64,000 nt of DNA from a bacterium (lineage in GTDB: Bacteria > Electryoneota > RPQS01): contig JADJCU010000001.1 of the NCBI GenBank assembly GCA_016703065.1, positions 372,001 through 436,000 of the forward strand, read 5' to 3'. The notes below the pieces were generated by a model. That model worked only from the letters and a program-made list of their open reading frames with translations. It was not told where the DNA came from and did no database searches. The first letter of the stretch is position 1. Every line of letters begins with the position of its first letter. The position numbers were made by a program, and so were the translations under genes. Below are positions 36,601-47,300 of the stretch, in pieces.

Positions 36601-39321
36601 TCGAGATTGCTGAAGGCATAGGCTTCGTTATCGTCGAGCGACGATCCGCCGCCGGGGGCGGAGCCGCCGAGTTCTTCGTAGGGCGCGGGATGCACGCGCG
36701 GAACTGAAGCAGCAGCGGAATACGCCCACGCGACGATTCCGTTCGTGGAATCTTGCGCGCTCGAGGTTGTGACGGTGCCGCCGTTGTAGCTGCCGTCGCC
36801 GTCGAAGTAGTAGACGCCGGTCTGCTGATTCAAGAAGTCCACGTCGGTCATGTTGACGTCGCCGTCGAAGAGGCCGCCCGAAGAGGTCCAGTAGACACCG
36901 GTGTAGCAGATGTCGGAGACGGTGGTGTTCGTGATGGTGCCGGTGGTGCCTGCGCCATACTGGAAGCCATTTTGGGCAGTGACACCGGTGGGGCCTGCAC
37001 CAACGATGGTCACGTTGTCGCAATCGACAATCGTGCCCGCGCCGGCGAAGCTCGTGGCATTCTTCTGGAAGTCAGAGATGCTGACGTTCGTTACATCCAC
37101 ATCGGGGACGTTGCCGCCGTTGTGGTTGATCGAGAGTCCGACGCCGGCCTGGACGCCCGAGAATGGCGTGTCGCGAACTTCAACAATGTCCACGTCGGTC
37201 AGAGAGCCGTCGGAGTTCCAGAAGGCAATGCCGGTCATCCGATTGTTGTTGTTGCCGTTTCCATCGCCGTCCACCGTGAGGTCCGAGATGTGCGCGGTGC
37301 AATTCTCGAGGAAGAGAATCGGGCGATTGATTCCGCCAGCGGTGTACGTATCGGGCATGGTCGTCGCGGGCGCTTTGATGAAGGTGTTGGCGACGCCCGA
37401 ACCGATGATATTGAGGTCGCTGAAGCCGACCGCGTGCACCTGACCGGTGTATGAACCGGGGGAAATGTAGAGGGTGCTGCCAACGATTTGGCCGAGGCCT
37501 TCCACGATGGGGTTGGTTGTTTGGGCGACTATATCATCCACCCAGAGTGCTGAGTAGTTGCCCTGGAACCCAATCGTGCCACGACCCATTGAAGTTTCCA
37601 CATTCGTGTCAGTCCCAACATTAAGCCACGGTGTGTAGTCGATGTAGTTCAGACCGACACCGCGAACAGAGTACGCGCCGCCGGGATTGACGGCAGTACC
37701 ACCATACGCCACGGGGATTTGTGCTGAATAGCCCGGTTCGGTGCCGTCGGTGTTGATTGTCGTGAGTGAAGCCGATCCAAGCCAGTTGCCGGACACGTTC
37801 CAGAGATAAGCCCCTGGGTTTATCTCGCGGCCTTCGAGCTGCGCATACCAGTTGCCTGACAGGCTGTTGTTGCGGACGACCGTGCCAGTAAGATCGGCGC
37901 CAGCACCTGCGTTGCCCAGATATAGCAAGCCGAGGGTCCAGTTGTTGGTTAACAGGTTCTGCTCAATGGTGTTGTTGGGGCACAGATTGCGAAGGACCAT
38001 GCCCGTGCGGTTGAAGTCGATCACATTGTTGAGGACCTGATTGCCGCCGGCGTTATTGATGTCTATACCGGTGCGGTTGCCGACAAACTTGTTGTTGCGC
38101 ACGATCGCGCCGCCGGTTGTCTGAATAGCAACACCGGCCGTATTCAGGGCGGTATCGTGCCAGTCGATCGGGTTATTGCCGAGGCGCGTGATGGTGAAGC
38201 CTTCAAGGACAGAGCCTATCGCAGCCATACGGACAGCCGCATTGTCACCACCGGGCATACCGTAAATCGTGGAAACATCAATGCCTGCACCGGAGAGAGT
38301 CACGGGCTTATTGACCAAGACGTCTTCAAAGTAGTTGCCGGCATCACAGGTGATAAAGTCGCCGGGGTTCGCGGCATTGATCGCGGACTGTATCATTACA
38401 TAGTCCGTTGCCTGCGTGACATTGTGCACACGGAGACCGGGACCAAAGGTCGTGACATCGCCGGGACGATAGAAGCTTGTGGCGAGTTGATTCACGTAGA
38501 GATCGACATCTTGCACGCCTGAGCCGATACCGAATTGAATTGAGGTAATGATGCCGCTTGTTAGCAGCGCATACAGTTCAGCGTAGGTATGGTTGGCGGG
38601 ATTTCCACCGTAACGATCTGTCGAAGTCTCCATATTGGAAATTGTTCGCCAGATGAAATCGGAACCGGGAACTGTCGCTGCTCGGTCAACAAACCACCAC
38701 GATCCGCTCGTTCTTGTGATACTTTCCGTATGCCAATTGCCGTCGGAAGCATTGCCGTTGTAGGTCGGCTCGTAGACGAGGAGCTTGTCCCAGGCGTTCT
38801 CGCCAGTTTTCCCCGAAACCGGAGCCAAACCAAACTCGGAAGTCTTGAAGCCAATTTTGAAGCCAGCCGTTAGTTGGTCAGGTGTTGCGGCCGTTCCCAT
38901 CCATGAGTAGGTCGCGAAGAAACCGGGGTCGGCGAGCGCTGAGCCGGGCGCATGCCCCGTCAAGTCGGTCTTGCGGTGGCTGATTTGCGACTTTCCGGGA
39001 TCCGTCGGGTTGATGTATAGCCGTACTGAACCGGGATGCGTGCCCATCGGGAAAGCCCCCAATGCAGCGCCGAATTGAATCTGCTCGAGAATCTCTGTTG
39101 TGTGCCCAGTGTCTGCCAAAAGTTTTTCGGGCAGGTCTGTGAAAATGGCACTTATCAGATTCGTGCCAAGCGGAAATGGAATGGCATCATCGGAGCGCGT
39201 GTCGTCAGAGTACCAGCCATTCGTACCCAGCGCGGGGCTATTTACTTCCGCCGCCGAGCTTGTGAGTACGAGCGCGAATAGCGCCGTTAGGATGAATAAA
39301 ACTTTTTCCTGTCTTTCTCAT
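33633..39321 (-). CDS. giant secreted beta-helix / dockerin-like / cohesin protein with T9SS sorting domain (frameshifted near its start)
   Basis: The continuous frame begins near 39300 and encodes a signal peptide core (KVLFILTALFALVLTSSA) but has no start codon. ATG 39321, preceded by GGGGA, lies in another frame. Dropping one A from the five-A run (39303-39307) joins them into 1895 residues: MRKTGK plus the core. Order: N-terminal domain with ALGTNGWYSDD; right-handed parallel beta-helix (about 290-900, with VRNNKFVGNRTGIDINNAGG); Ig-like domains; a dockerin-like region (about 1525-1610, GPDLSLLSAVYF and INFSDLVPFSFNFG); a cohesin-like domain (about 1630-1755); and the T9SS tail (NYPNPFNPETS). 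The helix resembles pectate-lyase-type folds, but no catalytic set was recognised. Function is unknown, probably surface binding. Confidence 0.8.
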
Positions 39322-39371
39322 GTTGATCCCCAAACGTTTTTGTCTAAGGTTAAGTTGCAAGGCCTATATGT

Positions 39372-40169
39372 TTATGGTTCACATTTCGTGGCGCGGATGC
39401 GGTAGGTGGCGGCGTTGACGGTGCTGGTGTCGCCGGGATCGAAATCGTAGATGATGAAGTCGTGATAGAAGAACGTGTCTTGAGTATTACCAATCGGCGT
39501 GTAGACGCCCTCATTATTCAGGATGTCTTCGAACTCGACGATGTACCACGGCGAAACGACGGGATCACTGTCTTCGTCAAGCGTGACCTTGTGCCAAGTC
39601 AGGCGCACGGAGTCGTCGAGGAAGTTCTTAATGACGAGCGTCTCCGGCGGAAGCGGGGGCGTGCCTTCGAGATTCACCGTCGTGGAGTCGCCGCCGATCA
39701 GCATCGGTTCCGGGGCATCGGCGGTCCCGCTCCAGCCTTGCCCATCAAGCAGGCCGATCAGCGTGGAGTGATCGCCGAGCGGAGCCAGCGCGATAAAATG
39801 CAGCGTGGCGATGGTGGTCAGGCCGGTAAAATTCGGATGAAAATATCCGTCCAGCCAGATGGTGTCGGCATCGACCATGTGCGGGAGGACATGCAGCGCG
39901 GCCAGCGAGCCGGGCGTCACAGCGACCAATTGATAATCCGCCGCATCAAATACGAAGCGCAGTTCGAAGACGCGGGCATCGGTAGCGGTCAGCTGAATGT
40001 TGACGGCGAACTCTTCACAGGTGAAGCCGGAGACGGGATTCGGCGCCAAATGGATGAATGCGGCGGTGTCGTCGAGCGGATCGAACTGCGCAAGAAGTTT
40101 CACGCTTCCAAAAACAAAAACTGCGCAGGTAATGGTTACCATGCGCAGCCTTATTCTGTATTCCCGCAT
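39372..40169 (-). CDS. secreted cohesin-like protein
   Basis: The start at 40169 gives 265 residues with a signal-like segment MVTITCAVFVFGSVKLLAQ after a short basic stretch. ATG 40142 is an alternative, and the longer frame to 40277 has a non-signal N-terminus. Residues about 30-160 resemble a cohesin fold (ARVFELRFVFDAADYQLVAV, LTTIATLHFIALAPLGDHST). An FN3-like domain follows (DSVRLTWHKVTLD, YRIRATKCEP). It is the third cohesin-bearing gene in a row on this strand, which suggests a functional group. There is no sorting tail, and function is unknown. Confidence 0.65.
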   Translation of the reverse strand: MREYRIRLRMVTITCAVFVFGSVKLLAQFDPLDDTAAFIHLAPNPVSGFTCEEFAVNIQLTATDARVFELRFVFDAADYQLVAVTPGSLAALHVLPHMVDADTIWLDGYFHPNFTGLTTIATLHFIALAPLGDHSTLIGLLDGQGWSGTADAPEPMLIGGDSTTVNLEGTPPLPPETLVIKNFLDDSVRLTWHKVTLDEDSDPVVSPWYIVEFEDILNNEGVYTPIGNTQDTFFYHDFIIYDFDPGDTSTVNAATYRIRATKCEP

Positions 40170-41093
40170 TATCCGCACCCAACGTGAGCGCGAATTCGTC
40201 AAACTTATTCTCATTGCGTAACCCCAGCAGATTCTCGCCGTGCGCACTTGAACAGAATTGGTCATGGCGACGAACAAGCGCGACGATTGAAGGCAATCTA
40301 TGAGATTTCGGGTCGCGAGTCAAGCCCACTTTGTAAGACTGCGACCTTGTTCCGGCCTTCCGCTACTCCAGTTCACGTTGATTACATGTTGAGCTAACGG
40401 ATGTTATGAATTGTTTCACGACGTGGTTCATTTGCGTTGGTGAGATGTTGCGCCTCTCCAACGACATAGCCGTGTTGATCGCGACGCCTATGGGTCAGTC
40501 ATAGTTAGAGTGAAGAGATCTGCGCAGCACATGTGAAACAGTTTACGCAGTCGGGGAGTGAATCGTGCGCACTTTTATGCACACATTTCTGCATGATTGC
40601 GCCGTGAAATGGGGGTAGTCCCGGATGAATTAGTTACACCGCTCAGCGGCGGGTTTTGTGCGTGAGAAAACCAGGAGACGGGTTTCGTTAGAGACTGAGG
40701 CGGAATGCGGAGTCTTTGCTGCCGCCGAGTCGAGATGATCCCGGCTCGTGGCGTCGCTGTGCATACTGCGTATTCGAGAGGCACGCACGCAGGGCAGGGA
40801 CAAACGGGGTCTCTTCTGATCGCAAATTCGAGCGGTTGTGTTTGTGTCAAGGCGCGGAAAAACCTCAACATAGATGACAGGATAGGGCTGTCTTCTGTAA
40901 ATTCTTTTTCACGCTTGCAGTTTCTTTGAAAGGCCTTAAATTCACTTTTTCTGCTTGGTCTGTATACGTATATTCAATTGGTTGTGCAATGTGCTCGTTT
41001 CTAAGGCCGTAGGCCTTGTTGATTTAGTTTTGCGAGCATGCGCGGGGCATGACAACGCTGCCTTGAGCAGACGTACATTTGAATGGGGAAACA
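40170..41093. other. long intergenic region without a convincing gene
   Basis: These 0.9 kb separate divergent transcription units. Short open frames exist on both strands but lack ribosome sites, signal peptides or recognisable folds. The last 180 bases are AT-rich. They contain a 6-bp hairpin, AAGGCC-GTA-GGCCTT (41003-41017), and GGGGAA (41085-41090) as the likely ribosome site for the gene at 41094. Promoters for both units should lie here, but I could not place them. Confidence 0.5.
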
Positions 41094-44000
41094 ATGTCTA
41101 CCATTTGTGCAATTGGATTGATTCGACAATTATCCGTGCGATTAGCGTGTCTGGCGGTGATGCTTGCGTTACACGTTTACTCGTGGGCAGACCCGTTGCC
41201 GCTGCCGGTGGTGTCGCGCACGCTTGATGAGGGGGCGTGCCGGTTCCTGACCACAGATCAGCACTATGTGTTGTTCGGTACGGGTAACAATCTGCTGATT
41301 CTTGAACCGGACGACAACTTAGCGCTTAGAAAAGTTGGATCCGTCTACACCCCGGGCGTGGTCATGGCTCTGGCGGTCTCAGGTGACTACATTTTCGTTG
41401 CCAATGACCATTCGGGACTGACAATAGTAGACTATTCCGACCCGCGTGAACCGCAGGTCGTGGGGACGCTGCCGCTCGTGGACCGGGCGTTCGACGTTGA
41501 GGTTGCGGGAGACTACGTCTTCATCGCGGAGATCGACTACGGAATGCAGATCGTGGATTGTTCTGATCCGACGATGCCGAGAGTCGCAGCATCGGTTCTG
41601 CAGGCGAACGACAACGCGCGCGTGTTTGCGGTCGCTGTCGCGGGCAATCGAGCATACATGGCAGACCAACAGGGGGTAACCGTGCTGGACGTCGGTGCGC
41701 CGGAAGCGCCTGCCGTAGTGAGCCGATTTCCGATTCCGAGTTATGACATTCAAGTGCGCGATACGATTGCATTTGTCTCGGGCAATGAGTCGCGCAGGTT
41801 CAGGGCTTACTCGATCGGAAACCCGGATTCGCTCGTGCTATTGAGTGAGGTTACCTCGCTTAGCACAAAGGCGCTCTTGTTTGGACTATCGGATTCCCGG
41901 GCTTACGTCGGTTGCGAGCAGGGCGGGTTGGGCATTGTAGACATATCAAATCCGCGAGCGTTGACACGTATCGCGCAGTACGATCCGGCCGGCATGGGCA
42001 TTGAGGGACAAGGCGCGGTCGTTTTGGACGGCGTGGTGTATTTCGCGAGTCACGCCCATGGCGCCTTTTCTTTCGTGGAGAGTGACAGCAACGTATTCGA
42101 ACCTGCGCTTGCGTATCGAGCGGGAAGTGCTCCGCTCGAACTGGCCATCAGCGGACGACGGCTGTTCGTGGCGAACTACTACAGCGGACTCACCGAGGTT
42201 GATATTACTCAGCCCCTGCTGCCGAGGCCGGTATACAGCAGCAGCAACACCGGGGATTTTGGCTATACACAGAGTGTAGATGTGTTTTCGCGCGACGGAT
42301 ATCTTTATGCCCTGTCTGTGGACGCCGAGTCGGGAATACGACTGCTCGATGTCACAGATCAGAATCAGCCATTTGAGGTCTCGCGGCGCTCGCTTGTCGA
42401 CGCACGAGTGGGACGGGTTTTGGGCGACAATATCTACATTTGCACCGGAAACGCGGTCGCAATCATTTCCGTTGCAGACGTTCACGCTCTGGAGTATGTG
42501 ACCGCGTTTGGTGTTTCGGGTACGTCGTACGACCTTGATATGGCCGGTGACACGCTCTACGTTGCCGCTCGTTCTGCCGGGCTGGTCGCGTTCGATGTCG
42601 CGGACCCCTATTCACCGCAGCGACTATGGAGCGCAGCGCTTGGTGATGTGGGAGCAGTGCGGGTGGACTATCCGTATGGCTATTTGTCCGCTGCTGATTC
42701 GACACTGATCATCGTGGATCTGAGTGCAGCTCCTGCGGTTCAGGTGGGCAGAGTTCGAACGCGGTCATTGCCGTCGGGGCTGCGACTCATCGAGAACCTT
42801 GTGTGTGTAAGCTCGGCGGATGGGTTTTATGTCTTCGACGTTGCAAATCCTGAGGCGCCGGAAGAGGTCGGTTACCGCGGCGGTCTGGGCTTGGGATATG
42901 ATGTTGAGCTGTATGATCAGACTGTCGGCGGGGAACGGCGGGTCACAGCAATCAATGCTTCGACCTCCGGCGGCGCGACGCTGCTCGACATCACGGGGCT
43001 GCTTGATGATACAAGAACGTCGCTGATTGTCGCCGGAGGAGGAATTGAGGCCGACAATTTCGCCTACTTCCTCAAGAATACGAACGCGAGTACAAATATC
43101 GCTTATACGATTCTGTCTCGTTCGCGGGGTTTTAACGCGAAAGTCGCGTACATGAATCCGCAAAGTTGGCAGGACCTGGACGGTGACGGAGTCAATGACG
43201 CTATCGTCACTTCGGACGTGATGACGACGGATGAGTTGCGCGATGGAATTCTGGAACTTCGGGACTCAGGAAATCCGCTGCGACCCAACGTGATGTTCAT
43301 TTCGGCACATGGTCACGTTGACGAGTTTGATATAAGCGGCGACGCAAACGAGAATGTGCGCGCCGATTCTCTTGGCGCCTGGATCGATCAGGCTGGACTC
43401 GACGCGCAGACGCCGCTCGTTTTCGTCATGGAGGCGTGCAACTCGGGTTCGTTTATCGAGGAGATCAGCGAAGGGCGGAGCAATCGCGTGTTCATCGCTT
43501 CAGGATTGGCGGATGAGGTGTGCAGTTTCTGGAACGGCGAGAGCTTCTCGACGAAGTTCTGGGAGGCCGTTTGGCGCGGAGAGACTCTGTGGCAGGCCTT
43601 TGATGCGGCGCGCGCATGGGTAGCAGAGCAGACGACGAGTCAGCATCCGATTCTGGATGCGAACGGAGATGGCATTCCGAGTGACTCGCTTGACCGACAA
43701 ATCGCGCTTTCCATTGTTCTTGGCGGCGATTCACAGGAGGGGGCCACTCTGCCTGTCATTCTCGATTCGCCGGCCGGAATCGATGCTCTGGGCGACTCGA
43801 TCACGGTTACGATTGTCTGCAACGGCGCGATGGAAAACGTGTGGTACCGTGTCTTTCCACGGACCGGCGCCTATGATCCCGCAGGGTTGCTCTGGGGAGA
43901 GATGCAATCGATTGGACAAAATCACTATCGCGCGTTCATCAGCGGCCTAAGTTCACTTCCCGATTCTGAATACCTGCTTGAATTCAACGCACTAGACGAC

Positions 44001-44351
44001 TATGTAAACCTGGCGCTGCCACGTGTGGCGGCATTGCATACTCCGCAGGCCGAACCGCGACCGGAATTGCCAGGCGGCCTGCGAGCGCTTCGGAGCTATC
44101 CGAATCCGTTCAACACGACGTCGACGATTGAGTTCGAGCTGGGTGGCACATCGCGAATCGTTCTGAATGTATGGAACGTTCTCGGACAACAGGTGGAGGC
44201 GCTGGTCGACCGCGAGTTCGGGGCGGGAGTGCATACGATTTCGTGGAACGGATTAAGCCGAAATGGCCGCGCGCTGCCGTCGGGCCTGTATTTCATCTGT
44301 GTAGAAAACGGCGGGCGTTTGTACACGATCAAGTCGCTGCTCCTGCGTTGA
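41094..44351 (+). CDS. LVIVD-propeller / C13-like cysteine peptidase protein with T9SS sorting domain
   Basis: This is a 1085-residue secreted protein. After a signal region (LACLAVMLALHVYSWA) come LVIVD-type repeats to about 650 (VAVSGDYIFVANDHSGLTIV, FDVEVAGDYVFIAEIDYGMQ). Residues about 660-870 resemble a legumain/caspase-fold domain: IVAGGGIEADNF, then H739 in FISAHGHVD and C782 in VMEACNSGSF, the expected His/Cys dyad order. An Ig-like region and the T9SS tail (SYPNPFNTTST) follow. ATG 41094 is chosen over TTG 41079 because GGGGAA lies just before it. The gene ends 8 bases before a histidine kinase gene, so the peptidase and signalling pair are probably one operon. Peptidase activity is inferred from the dyad. 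Confidence 0.8.
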   Translation: MSTICAIGLIRQLSVRLACLAVMLALHVYSWADPLPLPVVSRTLDEGACRFLTTDQHYVLFGTGNNLLILEPDDNLALRKVGSVYTPGVVMALAVSGDYIFVANDHSGLTIVDYSDPREPQVVGTLPLVDRAFDVEVAGDYVFIAEIDYGMQIVDCSDPTMPRVAASVLQANDNARVFAVAVAGNRAYMADQQGVTVLDVGAPEAPAVVSRFPIPSYDIQVRDTIAFVSGNESRRFRAYSIGNPDSLVLLSEVTSLSTKALLFGLSDSRAYVGCEQGGLGIVDISNPRALTRIAQYDPAGMGIEGQGAVVLDGVVYFASHAHGAFSFVESDSNVFEPALAYRAGSAPLELAISGRRLFVANYYSGLTEVDITQPLLPRPVYSSSNTGDFGYTQSVDVFSRDGYLYALSVDAESGIRLLDVTDQNQPFEVSRRSLVDARVGRVLGDNIYICTGNAVAIISVADVHALEYVTAFGVSGTSYDLDMAGDTLYVAARSAGLVAFDVADPYSPQRLWSAALGDVGAVRVDYPYGYLSAADSTLIIVDLSAAPAVQVGRVRTRSLPSGLRLIENLVCVSSADGFYVFDVANPEAPEEVGYRGGLGLGYDVELYDQTVGGERRVTAINASTSGGATLLDITGLLDDTRTSLIVAGGGIEADNFAYFLKNTNASTNIAYTILSRSRGFNAKVAYMNPQSWQDLDGDGVNDAIVTSDVMTTDELRDGILELRDSGNPLRPNVMFISAHGHVDEFDISGDANENVRADSLGAWIDQAGLDAQTPLVFVMEACNSGSFIEEISEGRSNRVFIASGLADEVCSFWNGESFSTKFWEAVWRGETLWQAFDAARAWVAEQTTSQHPILDANGDGIPSDSLDRQIALSIVLGGDSQEGATLPVILDSPAGIDALGDSITVTIVCNGAMENVWYRVFPRTGAYDPAGLLWGEMQSIGQNHYRAFISGLSSLPDSEYLLEFNALDDYVNLALPRVAALHTPQAEPRPELPGGLRALRSYPNPFNTTSTIEFELGGTSRIVLNVWNVLGQQVEALVDREFGAGVHTISWNGLSRNGRALPSGLYFICVENGGRLYTIKSLLLR

Positions 44352-44359
44352 GACAGTTC

Positions 44360-47300
44360 ATGACGAGTCTTTCGCGCGGGCTGTTGATGCTGTGCTTGTT
44401 TGCGTGCGCGAGTGAGGAGTCGCTCGGGCGCGCAGTGTTCGACGTGTTCGGCACCGAGCAAGGCCTGTCGCAGGCGACGGTACACTGCATCCTGCAGGAT
44501 GCGCGCGGATATTTGTGGTTTGGCACGGATGACGGATTAAACCGGTACGACGGCACACGTTTCGTGCAGTACCGCAGCGATCCGGCGGATGCGGCTTCGC
44601 TGTGGAATAATGGTGTGTGGTCACTGGCGGAGGATCTGGACGGTAACATCTGGATTGGAACGCAGAGGGGCGGATTGGACCGCTATGAGCGCGCGACCGG
44701 CGTGTTCAGACCGATGCTGCCGGATTCGGTGCGCAAAGAGATTAGCGGCGACGCGGTAGTGTGCATCCACGTTGATGACGCGAACCGAGTGTGGGCCGGC
44801 ACAACGAAATCCGGGCTGTTGGCGGTCGACCCAGAAAACCTCACGACGAGGAGATTCACGGCGGCTCGGGACGGGCTGCCCTCGGACCGGATTCGGAGTA
44901 TTGCACGAGATGGCGCAGGGAGACTGCTCGTCGGCACATCAAACGGCGGGCTGTTTTCATTTGTGTGCGACTCGTTCACGATTACGACACTGCACGAGGC
45001 GGATCACCCAAGCACAGCACTCGGAAATGTGCAGAGCATCGTCGTGGTAAAAGATACGATTTGGATCGCGACGCTCAATGCGGGTGTGAAGCGAATGGTG
45101 CGCTCGCACACGAATCCGGAAATCGTGGAGAACGTGTGGAGTATTGCAGAACTGGACGGCAAGGCGACGCGCTCGATACAGCTTGATCGAAAGGGGCGGC
45201 TGTGGATTGCGACGGCGAGCGAGGGGCTTGCCGAATATCTTATCGATAGCGCCGCGCTTGTATGGCACCGGCAGAGCCGGAGTGATTTGAGCAGTCTTCC
45301 GGAAGATAATTTGCTGTGTCTGACTATCGACAAATCGGATGATCTATGGCTGGGGACGTGGAGCAGCGGCGCGGCGCGGCTGCGGCTGCGCGAGACGCCG
45401 TTCCAGACGTACGAGATCGGCGGGACGGATTCGGCGCAACAGGACCAGAGATTTGCGGTGCTCGCATTGGCCGAGGCCGCAGGAGGGGAGATTCTCGCGG
45501 GGACGGTCGGGCATGGTGTTCAGAGGCTTGCCGATGTGAACAGCGCCGAGAGAATCGAGCTGCTGCCAGCCGCGCTGCGTGCCGCGACGATCACCGGGCT
45601 CCGCTACTTCACGAATGATAGCGCACTCATTGCGACATATCAAAGCGGTGTGCACCTTTACGACGCGCGAGCGAAGACTCTTGTGTCCCTCCTCCTCCCT
45701 GCTCCGCTTGACACACTGAAGATAGCGTCGGTGCTGGCGATGCTCTATGACAGTAAGAAGCGATGGTGGCTGGGGACGGTGAATCAAGGGCTCATCTGCT
45801 GGGATAGTGAGGCGGATACAGCCCGGCTCTACCGGCGGACGGGAGCGGAGTCGCAGCGGATCAGTGATGACATTGTATATGCGCTCGATGAAGATTCTCA
45901 AGGCAATGTGTGGGTTGGCACTCTCGATGGTTTGGATTGTCTTGCGCCAAGTGGCCAATTCTTCAAATCGTTCCGACATGACCGTAACGACGTGAATACA
46001 CTTCCCAACAATGAGATTCGCGGAATTGACGAGGGACCGGACGGCACACTTTGGGTGGGAACTTCCAACGGACTGTGCGCAGTGTCGAAGGAGCGCGCGC
46101 ACATCACACGGTTTACGGAGAGCGCCGGACTTGCGAACGGCGTGATCTACGGGCTGTTGGTGGACGAGCGCGGTAACGCATGGGTGAGCACGAATCGCGG
46201 CATTTCGGTGGTGCGCCGAAACAGCGGGGCTATTGAAAACTACTTCACATGGGATGGTTTGCCGAACGGGGAGTTCAATCAAGGGGCATGCCTGCGATTG
46301 AAGAGCGGCGAGCTGGTGTTTGGCGGGTCACAGGCAGTTGTGCGGTTTCGGCCGAAAGACGTGAACGCGCGGAAGGTGCCGGTGGTGGTCACGGCGGTGC
46401 GGGACTATCAGACCAACGAGTATCTTGCGCGGGAACCTGATACGGGCACCGAGCTTGTTCTTCCACATGCGCGGCGGCACCTCGTGATCGACTACGCGGC
46501 GATTGAGTTTTACGGCGGTGTGCAGCGCGGATACGAATACAGCTTGAGCGGCGTGACGGAGCAGTGGGTTCGCAACGTACCGGAGAACAGCGCGGTGTTC
46601 ACGAACCTGGCGCCGGGGAGATACCGCTTCGCGGTGAAGCGCGACGGCGCGGCGGACGGAGTGACGACCGCGCTCGACATCACAATTCGCGCGCCGTGGT
46701 GGCTGCGAACTGAGGCCCTGTTGTTCTGGGCGGCGAGCGGTGTCGCGGCTATGGCGTTTGCGTTCACATTCGTGCAGCGGCGAGAGCGCAAGCGCGCGTT
46801 TGCCAAGCGCGAGAAGGAGCTACAGGTCGCGCTGAACCGGCACTATCTGCTTGATTTGCTCACCATTTTCGGGCATAGCCAGACTTCCAAAGAGCGGCTG
46901 GATGGTATGCTGCGCAATTGTCGGCGGCTCGAGGATCCCGAAGATGTCGGCGCTTTGGAGCGGCTGCGGCTGGAAGCGGCAGAGTTTATGGCGCACGCGG
47001 GCGATAAGCTCGATGACATTCTCGAACGGGTTTCCGCGGCTGATGTTCCCGCAACGATAGCCGCTCGCTTCACGGCACGCACCCAACAGTTGGAGGAGTC
47101 TGCACAACGAGCGGCGCAAGAGTCCGCACGATCCGAGCTTTCTGCATTAGCGCCGCGCCTCCAAATAGAGATTGACGAGTTTCAGCGAAGCCTGAAACAG
47201 CTTGTTGGTCATCTTGCACAGCTTTACGTTACCGATATCGGCGAGGCAATAGAGCGAGTCCTGGCAAGCAAGCGCGCAGAATTGGATGCGGCAGGCGTAA

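Noticed and set aside
33633..39321. Pectate lyase assignment for the beta-helix protein
   Set aside because: The fold-type repeats are clear, but I see no catalytic motif, so only a structural description is given.
40575..40871. 98-codon minus-strand open frame and a 74-codon plus-strand frame in the long intergenic region
   Set aside because: They have no ribosome site, no recognisable features, and overlap each other on opposite strands.
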